DNA of 64,000 nucleotides, taken from Pectinophora gossypiella. Its lineage: Eukaryota; Arthropoda; Insecta; Lepidoptera; Gelechiidae. Numbering within the stretch: the first letter of the stretch is position 1; every line of letters starts with the position of its first letter. The notes below the pieces were generated by a model. It ran no database searches, was not told the origin of the DNA, and saw nothing but the letters and a program-made list of their open reading frames with translations. Below are positions 38,301 to 50,300 of this stretch, piece by piece. Where the stretch lies: assembly GCF_024362695.1 (NCBI RefSeq), contig NC_065421.1, forward strand, positions 1,178,001 to 1,242,000, in the 5' to 3' direction. A program made the position numbers and the translations under genes.

Positions 38301-41300
38301 GTAAGCGCGTGGTCTATTTAAAAAAGCTGAATTTGAATAAAATTCTTCATTTAATGGGAGAAAATTTTGAACGTTATAATCTCCTGAATGACAACACCAT
38401 TGTCGACGAGTTTTCTCTTCTTCGAACAATGGAGCATTACAATTTGGACATCTATATGTCTTATCAGACAGAAGCGACGTATTTTTTAAATTATATAATC
38501 TAATAATATTAAGATCGTGTCCCTGTTTTTCACCTATAAAATTTTTTGAATATCTCAGCGGCGTTTCTATGTTACGACTATTTTCTGTATATCTTTGTGC
38601 TGCTTTTTTGTTAATTTCGGGGTGGAGCTCGTAATAACGTTGAACGGCCGCGCGATGAACGTCTGGGTTGTTCTCGTTATAACGTTGAACGGCCGCGCGA
38701 TGAACGTCTGGGTTGTTCTCGTTATAACGTTGAACGGCCGCGCGATGAACGTCTGGGTTGTTCTCGTTATAACGTTGAACGGCCTCGCGGTTAATGTCTG
38801 GATTGCGTTCGTTGTACCGTTGAACGGCCTCGCGGTGAATATCTGGATTGCGTTCACTATACTGTTGAACTGCCTTGCGATTAACAGCGGGGTTTTTCGT
38901 TGTGTATTTCCTGACAGCTTCGCGATGCGCGTTTTCTTTACTTGGTTTCGGTCCGCGTTTCTGTTTTTGGGTCGGCCACCTTTATTTTTAACGCATTGGC
39001 TTTCGTCTTGATTACTGATTCTTTCTAATAGGACAACTGGTTTTAAAATTGTCAGTTTTATATCACTTGTAGTGTTATATACATCTACCGGATTTGAATC
39101 AACTTCCAATTTACTAATATCAAAATTTTGCACAGAGGTTTTAAGCGGGGCCAGGGTTGATTGATAGTTCATCAAAATCGAATCTAAAGTTTGATTCTCA
39201 TTCAGTAATGGTGATGATATTAAATCTACTAAAATGGATTGTGACGTTTCGGAACTAACCTGCGCTTCGTTTTGCCATATAAGGTCGTCATTTAATACTC
39301 TTAATCGGGTTAATGAGTATTCGGATCCGTCGTAAACTTCATTCGCGAGCAAAAGTTTGGCTAGCGCTTCGGTTGAATTACATTTAAATAAACGTGCTAC
39401 GTAAGGACCATCTTCTGGCTTACCCGTTCCTATATTAATGTTGTTGCTGTTAACTGCATGGCTGTTAAAGAAATAATATTCACCATTAAAGCGCCAAAAA
39501 CTAAAAGTATAACCCTGACCCGTAAACAATATGCTATCGGTACTGTCGTTGTGATTTGAGTTGTTCACATTATAAGCGAATTGCGAATCGACAGTATAGT
39601 CATTAGTATTAAAAAACACTCTATTGTCCAGTATATTCTTTAACGTTAATAAACCTATGTCTTTATTCGCGGGAGTTGTAGGATACGTATTAGAAATGAT
39701 CCAGTTGTCCTCCATACTAACTATATGTGCGACGTTATCCCCGACGCGAAGCTCATTGGGTAATTCATCTGGCATAAAATAACTGACACCCCTCTGAAGT
39801 AGATATTTTAACTGCATGTAAAGTGTATCCCCCATTCTTAAAATTTCATCAATTTCGGCAGTAGTGAAAGATGCGCGATTATGGAACACTGAATAAATTG
39901 AAGCGCATGCTGAGATAACCGTACATTGCGAATTATTACCTTCATACATATCGGAGCCTTGGTGTGTTAGACCTAAGGATTCAGTAAATTTTAGATATTA
40001 ATTTATTTAATTTAATAGATAGATTAATACACCCTATTATTGACACCCCTACTGACTATTAAGAAAAAAAAAATAAGAACATTTTGATATATTCGGTGCC
40101 GAAAAATGATTAGACCGTACCAATCATTTAAGGTTCTAATAATTAGGCAGTTTACCCTACATAAGTACTTAAATTAAAATATCAATTATCAATATTATCA
40201 TTCTCCAACAATCTATTTTTTAATAAAACAATTATTCACCGATATTATTATAGGGAATGCAATAATTATTATATGAGAATTAAGTTACCTACCTAATATA
40301 AAAAAAACTACGCATACATATAAAATTTCAGTCGGATCAATAAACCTAGGTAGGTGATTTTTTTAATAAGTAGTTAAAATGGCATTCGTTTAAGCACTTT
40401 CACACAGTGCCGCCAGTTCGTGCCGCACAAAGCCGCCGCCGATAATCATTTCAGTCGCGACGGTCATGTAGAGCACACATTGTGGTTGAACATCAAAGGT
40501 CGATGAATTAAGTCGACAACATTGCCATCGTAGCTGTGGCTGAAGTGAAAAAAATACGAGGCGCCGACTTTACAATATAGAAAATGGCTAAGCAACTTTC
40601 TCGAAAAAACACATACTTAAGATTACGCCTATTTTCCGTTGGGATCGGCCACGCAATTCCACTTACTACGATCCTGACACATCACTTTCGCTTCTACTAC
40701 TCTTATCAAAGTACACTCATTTATGCATGCTCGCCGGTTCCCAGTACTCTTGACCGTGGCTTTTCTTTAAACATCCTGAAATTAATCGAGGTATGTACCA
40801 CCTAGGCCATCCACTTCGGATTTTACCACTTACATCCGTATAATAAATCTTGGCCTTGTCCAACCTATCTAAGCGTCCTTTTGTCAATTCTCTTCACTAC
40901 ATTTTCTTTTACAACAGTCCCTTAACACACTATTTTATCATTCAAAGTTATCCCACTCATACTCCTCAACGTTCTCATTAGTAACCTTTTGACAGTTTTA
41001 ATAAAATATTAAGCAATTGAAAATTACATCATTGTAACATAAATATTTAATTCAGGTACCTAATAAAATGACTTTAAGACCAATGACATCGAGAGGGTGC
41101 CGTACCGGTATACAAACATTCAACTCAATTGATGTAACGCAACGCAAACCCTCGTTATAAAATATTTAGAAGACATGTCGATTTATTACACTGCACTTTA
41201 CTTAAATAAAGGATTATACAGTCTGTTCTCTGCCTACCCCAATGGAAAATAGGCGAGATATTATGTATGTACGCAATGCAGCACTCTATTGACGGAATAT

Positions 41301-44300
41301 TTCGAAAATTTAATATAAAATAACAGGAAAACGTAATGCCACAGTTTTTGTTCTTCTTTTGATCTTGTTGCATCATAGTGCGAGATTATTTCAGACTAAT
41401 ACAGGTGAAGTAGGTACGTATATTTGTCAAAAATTTAAAAAAAACCAGGCAAGTGCGATTTGGACTCGCGCACCGAAGGTTTCGTCCACAGAAAAGGTTA
41501 GTAAAAGAAAATTCTGATGCCGAAATTCAAGTATCTAGATATAAGACGATCGAGTTGAACGTCACTTAAGCTATAGGCATCAAATAAAGAATAATACTAC
41601 GTTAGAATGGTCTGTCTCGCTCGTACTTATGCGTTAGACGTGTATCTACGTATGATACGTATACATACTTACATACACAGATTTTTCCTTTACTAACATT
41701 TTCTGTGGACGGAACCTTAGGTACATATACACATAAAATATAGTATAACATAGTATATATGCCTACCTATATTATATTTTTACTGTATCAGGGTTGTGGA
41801 GGTATGGTATTTTTTAGACACTCATTGTATTCGGCATTTTCCATATCTTTAGATAGCTGTAAAGTAATAAACAAAATAATTATAAAGTTGTTACTTTATT
41901 TTGCTTATTACTTTATAGCTGTCACAAAAAGTAATTTAAAAAAATAAAACGGACTTCAAAATCTGTCAAATAAATAGTAAGATATAATATTTAGTTGAAT
42001 ACATTAGAATCTAAGTTTTGAAATTACTTTTTATTTGTATAAACTCGAGTGTCCCTAATAATATTAATACGCCAGTGACCATCGTTACCAAAACACTGAA
42101 ATATTATAAAATGTCTTATAATTTGTTTAATGTATGTAGTGTCCGACACACCCTTGACCGTTTTCCAATTTTCTTTAATTTACTCTCAAATCATTAGTAT
42201 CCATACTTACTTAAGCTCTAAGCTTCTATTAGTATAGTCGAAACACAAAGTTCCTAATTTTTAACTGTTTTTCAACCATAAGTTGGAAATTTCTAAACCA
42301 ATTTTGATGAAACTTACATTCTTTTCTATGTTGGACGATACTTAATAAAAAAGCATTGCAATACGATTTGTAGTTTTTACGAAATGCATGGACAAACATA
42401 CAGGCATGTATATGGAAAATTTAACACACATTACAATATACATATGGGTCAAATTGATAACCTTTTTTTTGAAGTCGGTTGAATTAGATTAGTTTCCTTC
42501 AGTCCCCACCACATGGTCATCAAGATATATAACCATATCCCTAACCATATTCAAAATATAGACAAACCTACATACACCCTTGAACAGTCATTTAAATAAG
42601 TTTATTGTAGACAAATGTTATTATAGCATTCAAACTTTTTTTTCAGATAAACTAAATACTTCAAACCTTCGATATCTCTATATCTATATACTTACTTAAT
42701 AACTTGTTTGATATAATTTTGTTATTATAAATAGCTGTATTATATAATTAAGTAGGTAACTTTATAATAATTTTGTTACCTAGTTACTACTTATTTCTAT
42801 AATTTTTAGTTAGTTATCTTATAATATTATTATAAGATTGGTTATAGTTGTATTTAACCATCTGTAGTAACTTGTAATTTTTGATAAAATATGCTACACA
42901 TAAAACAGACATAATTATTTAGTTGGCTTTTTCACGATTTTAGAGAAAGGTTTAACTATTCACACAGAATATTAAGAGAGTGATTGGTATTAGTATAGCA
43001 TAGAATAAGTAATAATACTACGGTCATAGGTTAACTTTTGTGTGTACTATAGGTAATTTTTTACAGACCTACTTATTACAGGTCATCTAATGAGTGAAGT
43101 TACTGTTGTGCTACAACATGGGTTGCTGTCAAACCACAATCACACTCGGATTGTTATAATTTAAAAAGGATTCAATCTTATTATTATTATCTATAGTGTT
43201 ATGATCTCATCTAAATTTATCATAGGTTAATTAACTTATTTCATATACCTACCAACATACTTACATAATCTAAAAAAATATTAATAGTAATTAACTATCG
43301 CCTATTCTAGTCACACAGCATAAGTAGGGGCAATGCAATTGATTTAAGTAAGTAGGTACCTATTGCCTGTTATTAAGTAAAGTTTTTTCCATGACTGATG
43401 TCAAGCGGCTATTTTATCATCATAAAATCAATCGATCGTTTGGTAAACTGGAATTAAACTCGTTAAAATCTAAATACTTACCGGCACCGATGCAGGTTGC
43501 AGCAGGCTCGTCGTCGACGCGACGGCGACGCATTGTAGAGCACAATGGAATTTCGACGCTTGAACGCTTCATCTGTAAACAAACCACTTCTGTACTATTT
43601 GTTTATCTAATAGACAATAAAATAAGAATTATAGCTTTAAGTAGGTACGTACTTACCTTTTAATGTTTCACTTTCATTATGTGAAAAAGAGAAAATCAGT
43701 ACAGATAGTTAAAGATCTTACAATTATAATAATTATGTTTATATGGCTAACTATTTTACGATTTTAAAGATTATATACCTAAATATATTTATAAATAATT
43801 GTTAAATTATCAATAACAAAATCAACTTACCTTTGGAATCTTGAAATACAAGTGAAAAAACGCTTGTCACTTTTTCGCGCCAACGGTTTGGGTACTGAGT
43901 TTACTTTTTTTTCCATGAGACAAAGAAATTCTGGCAACGCAGATTCAAACAGCCAATATCGAAAAATATTGAGGTACTTTTTTCTTCACTCGGTCGCATA
44001 GATGTCGATGGAATTAATAAATAAGCAATATAAAATCTAATTGCTTTTTGTTACTTCAGTACAATTTATTAAAAGCAGTGAATATTGAGTATTTTCATTA
44101 ATTTTTCCATTGTTTTTTGGCGGGAAAGTTGTTTTCTTCATTGAATAATCTATTTATATTTAATACGAAATGAAGAAGTAATCGAAAAACATTCACTTAA
44201 GTGTTATCATATCGGAAAAATATATAAATATAAATAATAAATAAACATTCAATAAACAAAGTGGTACTATCTATTTTCACTTCATGCCAAGAAGCCGCTT

Positions 44301-47300
44301 CATAACTCGAAAATTTATGCGGACTTTTGAGTTAATTCGTATCACAAACCTAAAGGTCTATGTAACCAGGCCAAAAATTTCCAAAAAGAAAAAAAGATGA
44401 GGCTATAATTATGACATAATAACACATTTGCGTAACCTGTGGATTCCATTGCTTACCGATTTGAAAATATGAAAATACGTTTATAGTTTTTAACGAATTT
44501 AACGTACCTAGTATAGTATTTGGCTGTATGGGTTATGTTTCCTTTGCCTGTCCTATGTACAAAATAACCAAAAAAAAAACTAAACAAAATGGTCTTATGG
44601 TCTCGTTCTGTGGTCTCGTTGCCGAGAAGTTCTCTTGATAATTTCCTGTGCTACTTTGTTAGAATTTGTAGCTTACAAGTTCACCGTGCGAGAGCGTCGA
44701 CATTCTACTGTAAAAACTTCCAGAGCCATTGTGTGTTTTGGATAGAGCCGATATGATAAAAAGTTTGTGGATAATGTTCGTTGATAAATTGCAATGTAAG
44801 TAACATACAATCAAATGACATTGTTATTATATATGACACTGTTATTATATAGTTATTTATTTATAGGTGTGAATGCTGATCGACTTTGTCATACTAACTC
44901 ATACTCATACTAAGAGATGTAAGCAACAATAACAAGTTTCCTGAAGAATGTTCCAATCGGACAGTTGGAAACAATTATGTCTGTATAAGTTGTGGAATAT
45001 CTTTGGGAAAGCAGTCACGAAGATAAAATCACAGGCCAGGGGCTTATGGAAAGAAGTGAAGAGTGGTATTATATAGAAAAACAATCTCCGAGATAGGTAT
45101 TTAAGTATTAAGTATTTTATGTTGTACATGAAAAATATTGTGTTTCAATCATAAATGTTATAAGGCAATCCTTAATTATGATTAAAACATTGTTCTAATT
45201 TTAATTTATTGTTGGCAATGTTTCAGTTCCATTCCTACACATTAAATAATATTGATACAATCGGGCATATTGTGCAATATACTATTAAAAACATTCATGT
45301 TTGCTTTCAGATGCCTGATGGATGCCCATGTATGCATTGTTTGCAGGATGAGCTCACCTCAAAAGCATTAATATCTAGTGAACATAAAAGCTGTGTGTGT
45401 TGTTGCAATGTATATAGTTCTATTTATTAACCCCCGACGCAAAATTGTGTATATGTGTCTATCTGTAGCATCGTAGCTCCCAAACGGATGATCCGATTTT
45501 AATATGTTTTTTTTTTTGTTTGTAAGTTATATTAGTCGAGAGTGTTCTTAGCTATGTTTGGTAGAAATCGGTTCAGGTCTTCAAGGTCATCAGAGATGTT
45601 TGTTAAGTGTGATAGGAATGTTACACGCTCAGTTTGCTTGCAAGCATAGGTATGTGGGATAAGTTATTTTTTGCTTTTTATAGGGTTTTTTTCACCTTTT
45701 TTCATAATAATTGAGTACTTTTGTTTTGTCGGGGTTTTTTTTTTGTTCATAGATGTTGGTAAACTATGAGTTTATATCACTTTATAATTATTATAATTTA
45801 TATTATTAAATCATTAAATAGATAAAAACCTGTGTATATTTTAATGTTATTGTTAAGTTTATTCTCTACCTACTTACTAATATGTTACCATATTAAGTCT
45901 GTTCAAAAATCATAAATAGGTACTTGTTCTTCTTCTATCATGTAGGTTGTGAAGTGGATGACCAACCTCAACCAGGGTTATTGCTGAGCCGCCAATGTCG
46001 TTGGATCAGCCAGCAATGTCCTAACTGAATCAGGGATCACAAAGAAATTTTTGTGTTTTGTCCCCACCGGGACTTGAACCTGGGACCTCCGGAATGTTAG
46101 CCACTGGACCACATAGGCCGAGAGTATATGGTTAAGTTGCTGTTTTATTTCAACTATTTAATTAAATGTAGGAATATTTTGTATGAGTATGAATTATATA
46201 ATAAAACAAATTATTTCTAAAAATATATCTTTCATTATGTTTTTAATAAAATTGTTTCTTTTTAAAATTATTTTGAAAAATAAAATAGTAATCACGTCGT
46301 TTAGCACCACTTCAACTGATAGGATCTCACAATCAATGTTTTTTGTGGTATCAAAATTGTTAGTTAAATTTAATTTTTGACCTCTTGGGACCAGATTTTC
46401 ACATCAAACATCCTTTGGTGGTCTTTATTGGTCTAAATGCAAGACAAATATAATTATAGAATCTATAGGTACCAATGAGGGACTTTCCAGGCTAGGTTCT
46501 CAAAAAAAATACAGATGGCGCTGTCCAGATTTAACATGATGTGTTATTGGTGCTGATTCCAGTACACACTGTCTAAGTTTATTTGAAGTTATACCTGTCA
46601 TTTTATTATCAGGTGACGGGTAAACGACAGGCTTAAAATTTATGGAATAGGTTCACAATAATTTTAGTCAGAAATTAAAAAAACCCAGCAAAAGTTGACA
46701 GCACACATGTCACCGGCGATAGAAATATGTTATGCGAAATAAAAGTTGCTCCAGGTTTTATAGTTTTGCCAGGCCGTAGGGTGTCTCCCTGATGCGAAGC
46801 ATGTCACCGGCGATAGAATTTGACCAAGATTTAAATAGGTCTCGGGGCGTAGTGTGTCTCCGTGACGAGGAGCAGTTTTCGAAGACCGGGAAGTAATTCC
46901 GTACTCTACATGACGTTCCGATCACACCTCCCATACATCATTTTTAGCCCCGAGGCTTTTTCTGTATAAGGGAAATTTTGTATGGCGGCCATCTTGTTTT
47001 TCGGCCATTTTGTTTTTTTTCACCGGGGATAAAATTTGACCAAGATTTAAATAGGTTTCGTGAAAAAAATATTGCTCCAGGTATTATAGTTTTGCCAGGC
47101 CGTAGGGTGTCTCCCTGATGCGGAGCAGTTTTTCAAGATCGAGCAGTATTGAAATACTCAACATGACGATCCGATCACATCCCTATACATAATTTTTACC
47201 CCCGAGACATTTTCTGGAAAAACAAAATTTTGTATAGCGGCCATCTTGTTTTTCGGCCATTTTGTTTTTTTTCACCGGGGATAAAATTTGACCAAGATTT

Positions 47301-50300
47301 AAATAGGTTTCGTGAAAAAAATATTGCTCCAGGTATTATAGTTTTGCCAGGCCGTAGGGTGTCTCCGTCTCCCTGATGCGGAGCAGTTTTTCAAGATCGA
47401 GCAGTATTGAAATACTCAACATGACGATCCGATCACATCCCTATACATAATTTTTACCCCCGAGACATTTTCTGGAAAAACAAAATTTTGTATAGCGGCC
47501 ATCTTGTTTTTCCGCCATTTTGTTTTTTTTCACCGGCGATAAAATTTGACCAAGATTTAAATAGGTCTAGTGGAAAAAGAATAGTTCCAGGTGTGATAGT
47601 TTTTCCAGGCCGTAGAGTGTCTCCCTGATGCGGAGCAGTTTTTCAAGATGGAGCAGTATTGAAATACTCAACATGACGATCCGATCACATTCCTATACAT
47701 AATTTTCACGCCCGAGGCATTTTCAGGAAAAAAGAAAAATTTGTATGGCGGCCATCTTGAATTTCCGCCATTTTGATTTTTTTTTCAACTGCAATTAAAT
47801 TTGACCAAGATTATAATAGGCCTGGTGGAAAAAATAATGTTCTAGGTGCGATAGTTTGGCCAGGCCGTAGGGTGTCTCCCTGATGCGGAGCAGTTTTTCA
47901 AGATGGAGCAGTATTGAAATACTCAACATGACGATCCGATCACATTCCTATACATCATTTTCACGCCCGAGGCATTTTCAGGAAAAAAGAAAAAATTGTA
48001 TGGCGGCCATCTTGAATTTCCGCCGTTTTGATTTTTTTTCAACTGCAATTAAATTTGACCAAGATTATAATAGGCCTGGTGGAAAAAATAATGTTCTAGG
48101 TGCGATAGTTTGGCCAGGCCGTAGGGTGTCTCCCTGATGCGGAGCAGTTTTTCAAGATCAAGCAGTTGTTTCATATTAAGCTTGACGTTCCGATCACACC
48201 TCCCATACATCATTTTTACCTCCGAGACATTTTCTGGAAAAACGAAATTTTGTATGGCGGCCATCTTGTTTTTCCGCCATTTTGTTTTTTTTTCACCGGG
48301 ATTGGATTTGACTAAGATTTAAATAGGTATCGTGAAAAAAGAATCGTTCTAGGTGCGATAGTTGCGCCAGGCCGTAGGGTGTCTCCCTGATGCGGAGCAG
48401 TTTTCCAAGATCTGGAAGTTTTCCCATACTCACCGGAAGATCTTGATCACACCCCCCATACATCATTTTCACCCCCCGACGCTCCTTCTGGGAGAACAAC
48501 CCTGTCAGTGAGTCAGTGAGTCAGTCAGTCAGTGGGTTTGTAGCTATATATATAACTAGATGTCGCGTGGTTCGCTCGCAGCAAGCTGCTCGCGTGTCTT
48601 GTTTTCCCGCCATTTTTTTACCGCGATAGTATTTGACCAAGACTTAAATAGGTCTCGTGAAATCAAAAAAGTTCTAGGTGCTATAGTTTTGGCAGGCCGT
48701 AGGGTGTCTCCCTGATGCGGAGCAGATTTCAAAGATCGAGAAGTACTTCCATACTCAACATGACATTCCGATTACACCCCCAAAAATTGTTTTTACCTCT
48801 AAGACATTTTTCTGAAAAACAAAATTTTGTATGGCGGCCATCTTGTTTTTCCGCCATTTTGGTTTTTTTTCACCGGCGATTGGATTTGACCAAGATTTAA
48901 ATACGTTTTGCGAAAAAATCATTGTTCCAGGTGCGATAGGTTAGCCAGGCCGTAGGGTGTCTCCCTGATGCGGAGCAGTTTTTCAAGATTGAGAAGTATT
49001 TTTATACTCAACAAGACGTTCCGATTAAAACCCCATACACAGTTTTTACCCCCAAGACATTTTTCTGAAAAACAAAATTTTGTATGGCGGCCATCTTGTT
49101 TTTCCGCCATTTTGTTTTTTTTTCACCGACAATAGAATTTGACCAAGATTTAAATAGGTTTTGTGAAAAAAAATCGTTCCAGGTGCGATAGTTGCGCCAG
49201 GCCGTAGGGTCTCTCCCTGATGCGGAGCAGTTTTCCAAGATCTGGAAGTTTTCCCATACTCATCGGAAGATCTTGAACACACCCCCCATACATCATTTTT
49301 ACCCCCGGCGCTCCTTCTGGGAGAACAAACCTGTCAGTGAGTCAGTGAGTCAGTCAGTCAGTCAGTCAGTCAGTCAGTGGGTTTGTAGCTTTATATAATA
49401 TAATATCTATCTATGTGTGTTTATTTCTTTGTCCGTCTTTCACGGCAAAACGGAGCGACGAACTGACGTGATTTCTTAAGTGGAGATGGTTGAAAGGATG
49501 GAGAGTGATTGTTAGAAATTGACCGTGTATGCATCACCCTTATAAGACCATAGATTAATAACATGGCTTTTTATGTAGACGTATTGTCTTTGCTCTCTAC
49601 TGTTATTCCTTCTTCTTTGCTCAATGTCCGAACTCACTAGTCGACTCTTACGCCAATTTTGTTTACGTGATTGTATCGTGAAATATCGTACACACAATAT
49701 TGTAATCTCCAGTGCCCTAAACGATTATTACACGCAGATCAGCCTCATCAGCATATTTGTATTTTTATTTCATCGAACCAATCGCCGGTCCACGATTTAC
49801 CTCGCCACAGTGATATAGGCTATCTTGTCTCTTTCTAACCCTACCACTTCCCTAAAATGGGGGGTGCAAGTTTGTATGGAGCATTCTGCATTTTTCAAGA
49901 AACTTACTGATGTAAGTAGGTAGTCGTTACATGAGTCTTGTCAGGGGCCTTTAGCGGCTCAATAGTAACCCTGACACCACGGTTGATGAGGTCAGTACTC
50001 CGCCTCACAACCCACACGATAGAAGAAGACAGAAAGCTATAAATTGGTATGCGAGGACTATTTGTAAATCTACCCCCAAACTCTTCAAAGAGGGGGTGAC
50101 ATTTTATATGGAACTTTTCGCAGTTTTTAAGGTAGGATATATAATAAGCTCCCTAAGTACTTAAGAGATGAAACTAAAACTAATTTATTTATAAAAAATC
50201 TAAAAACAATGCTAATTAAAAAGAGCTATTATACTGTAGACGAATTTTTAAATGATAAATTTTAATTTTAATACACACTTCCTCTCTTCCCTTCAACGTT

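Larger units (their letters stand above)
26260..43900 (-). mobile_element. Large decayed autonomous Helitron (5' end not resolved)
   Basis: The proposed 3' end is at 26260. In minus sense it shows a perfect GCTGCT-TT-AGCAGC hairpin, GAGCGCACTTAGTACCATC, then CTAG followed by T. RepHel fragments occupy 39972-34441, with a 5' exon at 43572-43482. Between RepHel and the 3' end lie an inverted repeat pair, a ~165-bp minisatellite and tandem exons. Assigning the 26260 terminus to the RepHel element is inference: no other convincing 3' end was noticed between them. The 5' boundary is probably beyond 43.9 kb. Confidence 0.5.

Noticed and set aside
38567..38940. C-terminal third of the long minus frame starting at 39949 (RPFNVITRTTQTF repeats)
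   Set aside because: It reads the 45-bp repeats in the wrong frame after a frameshift; the real frame gives YNENNPDVHRAAVQR and joins the downstream domain.
38595..39011. 138-aa plus-strand ORF with repeats
   Set aside because: Antisense shadow of the Helitron 15-aa repeat region.
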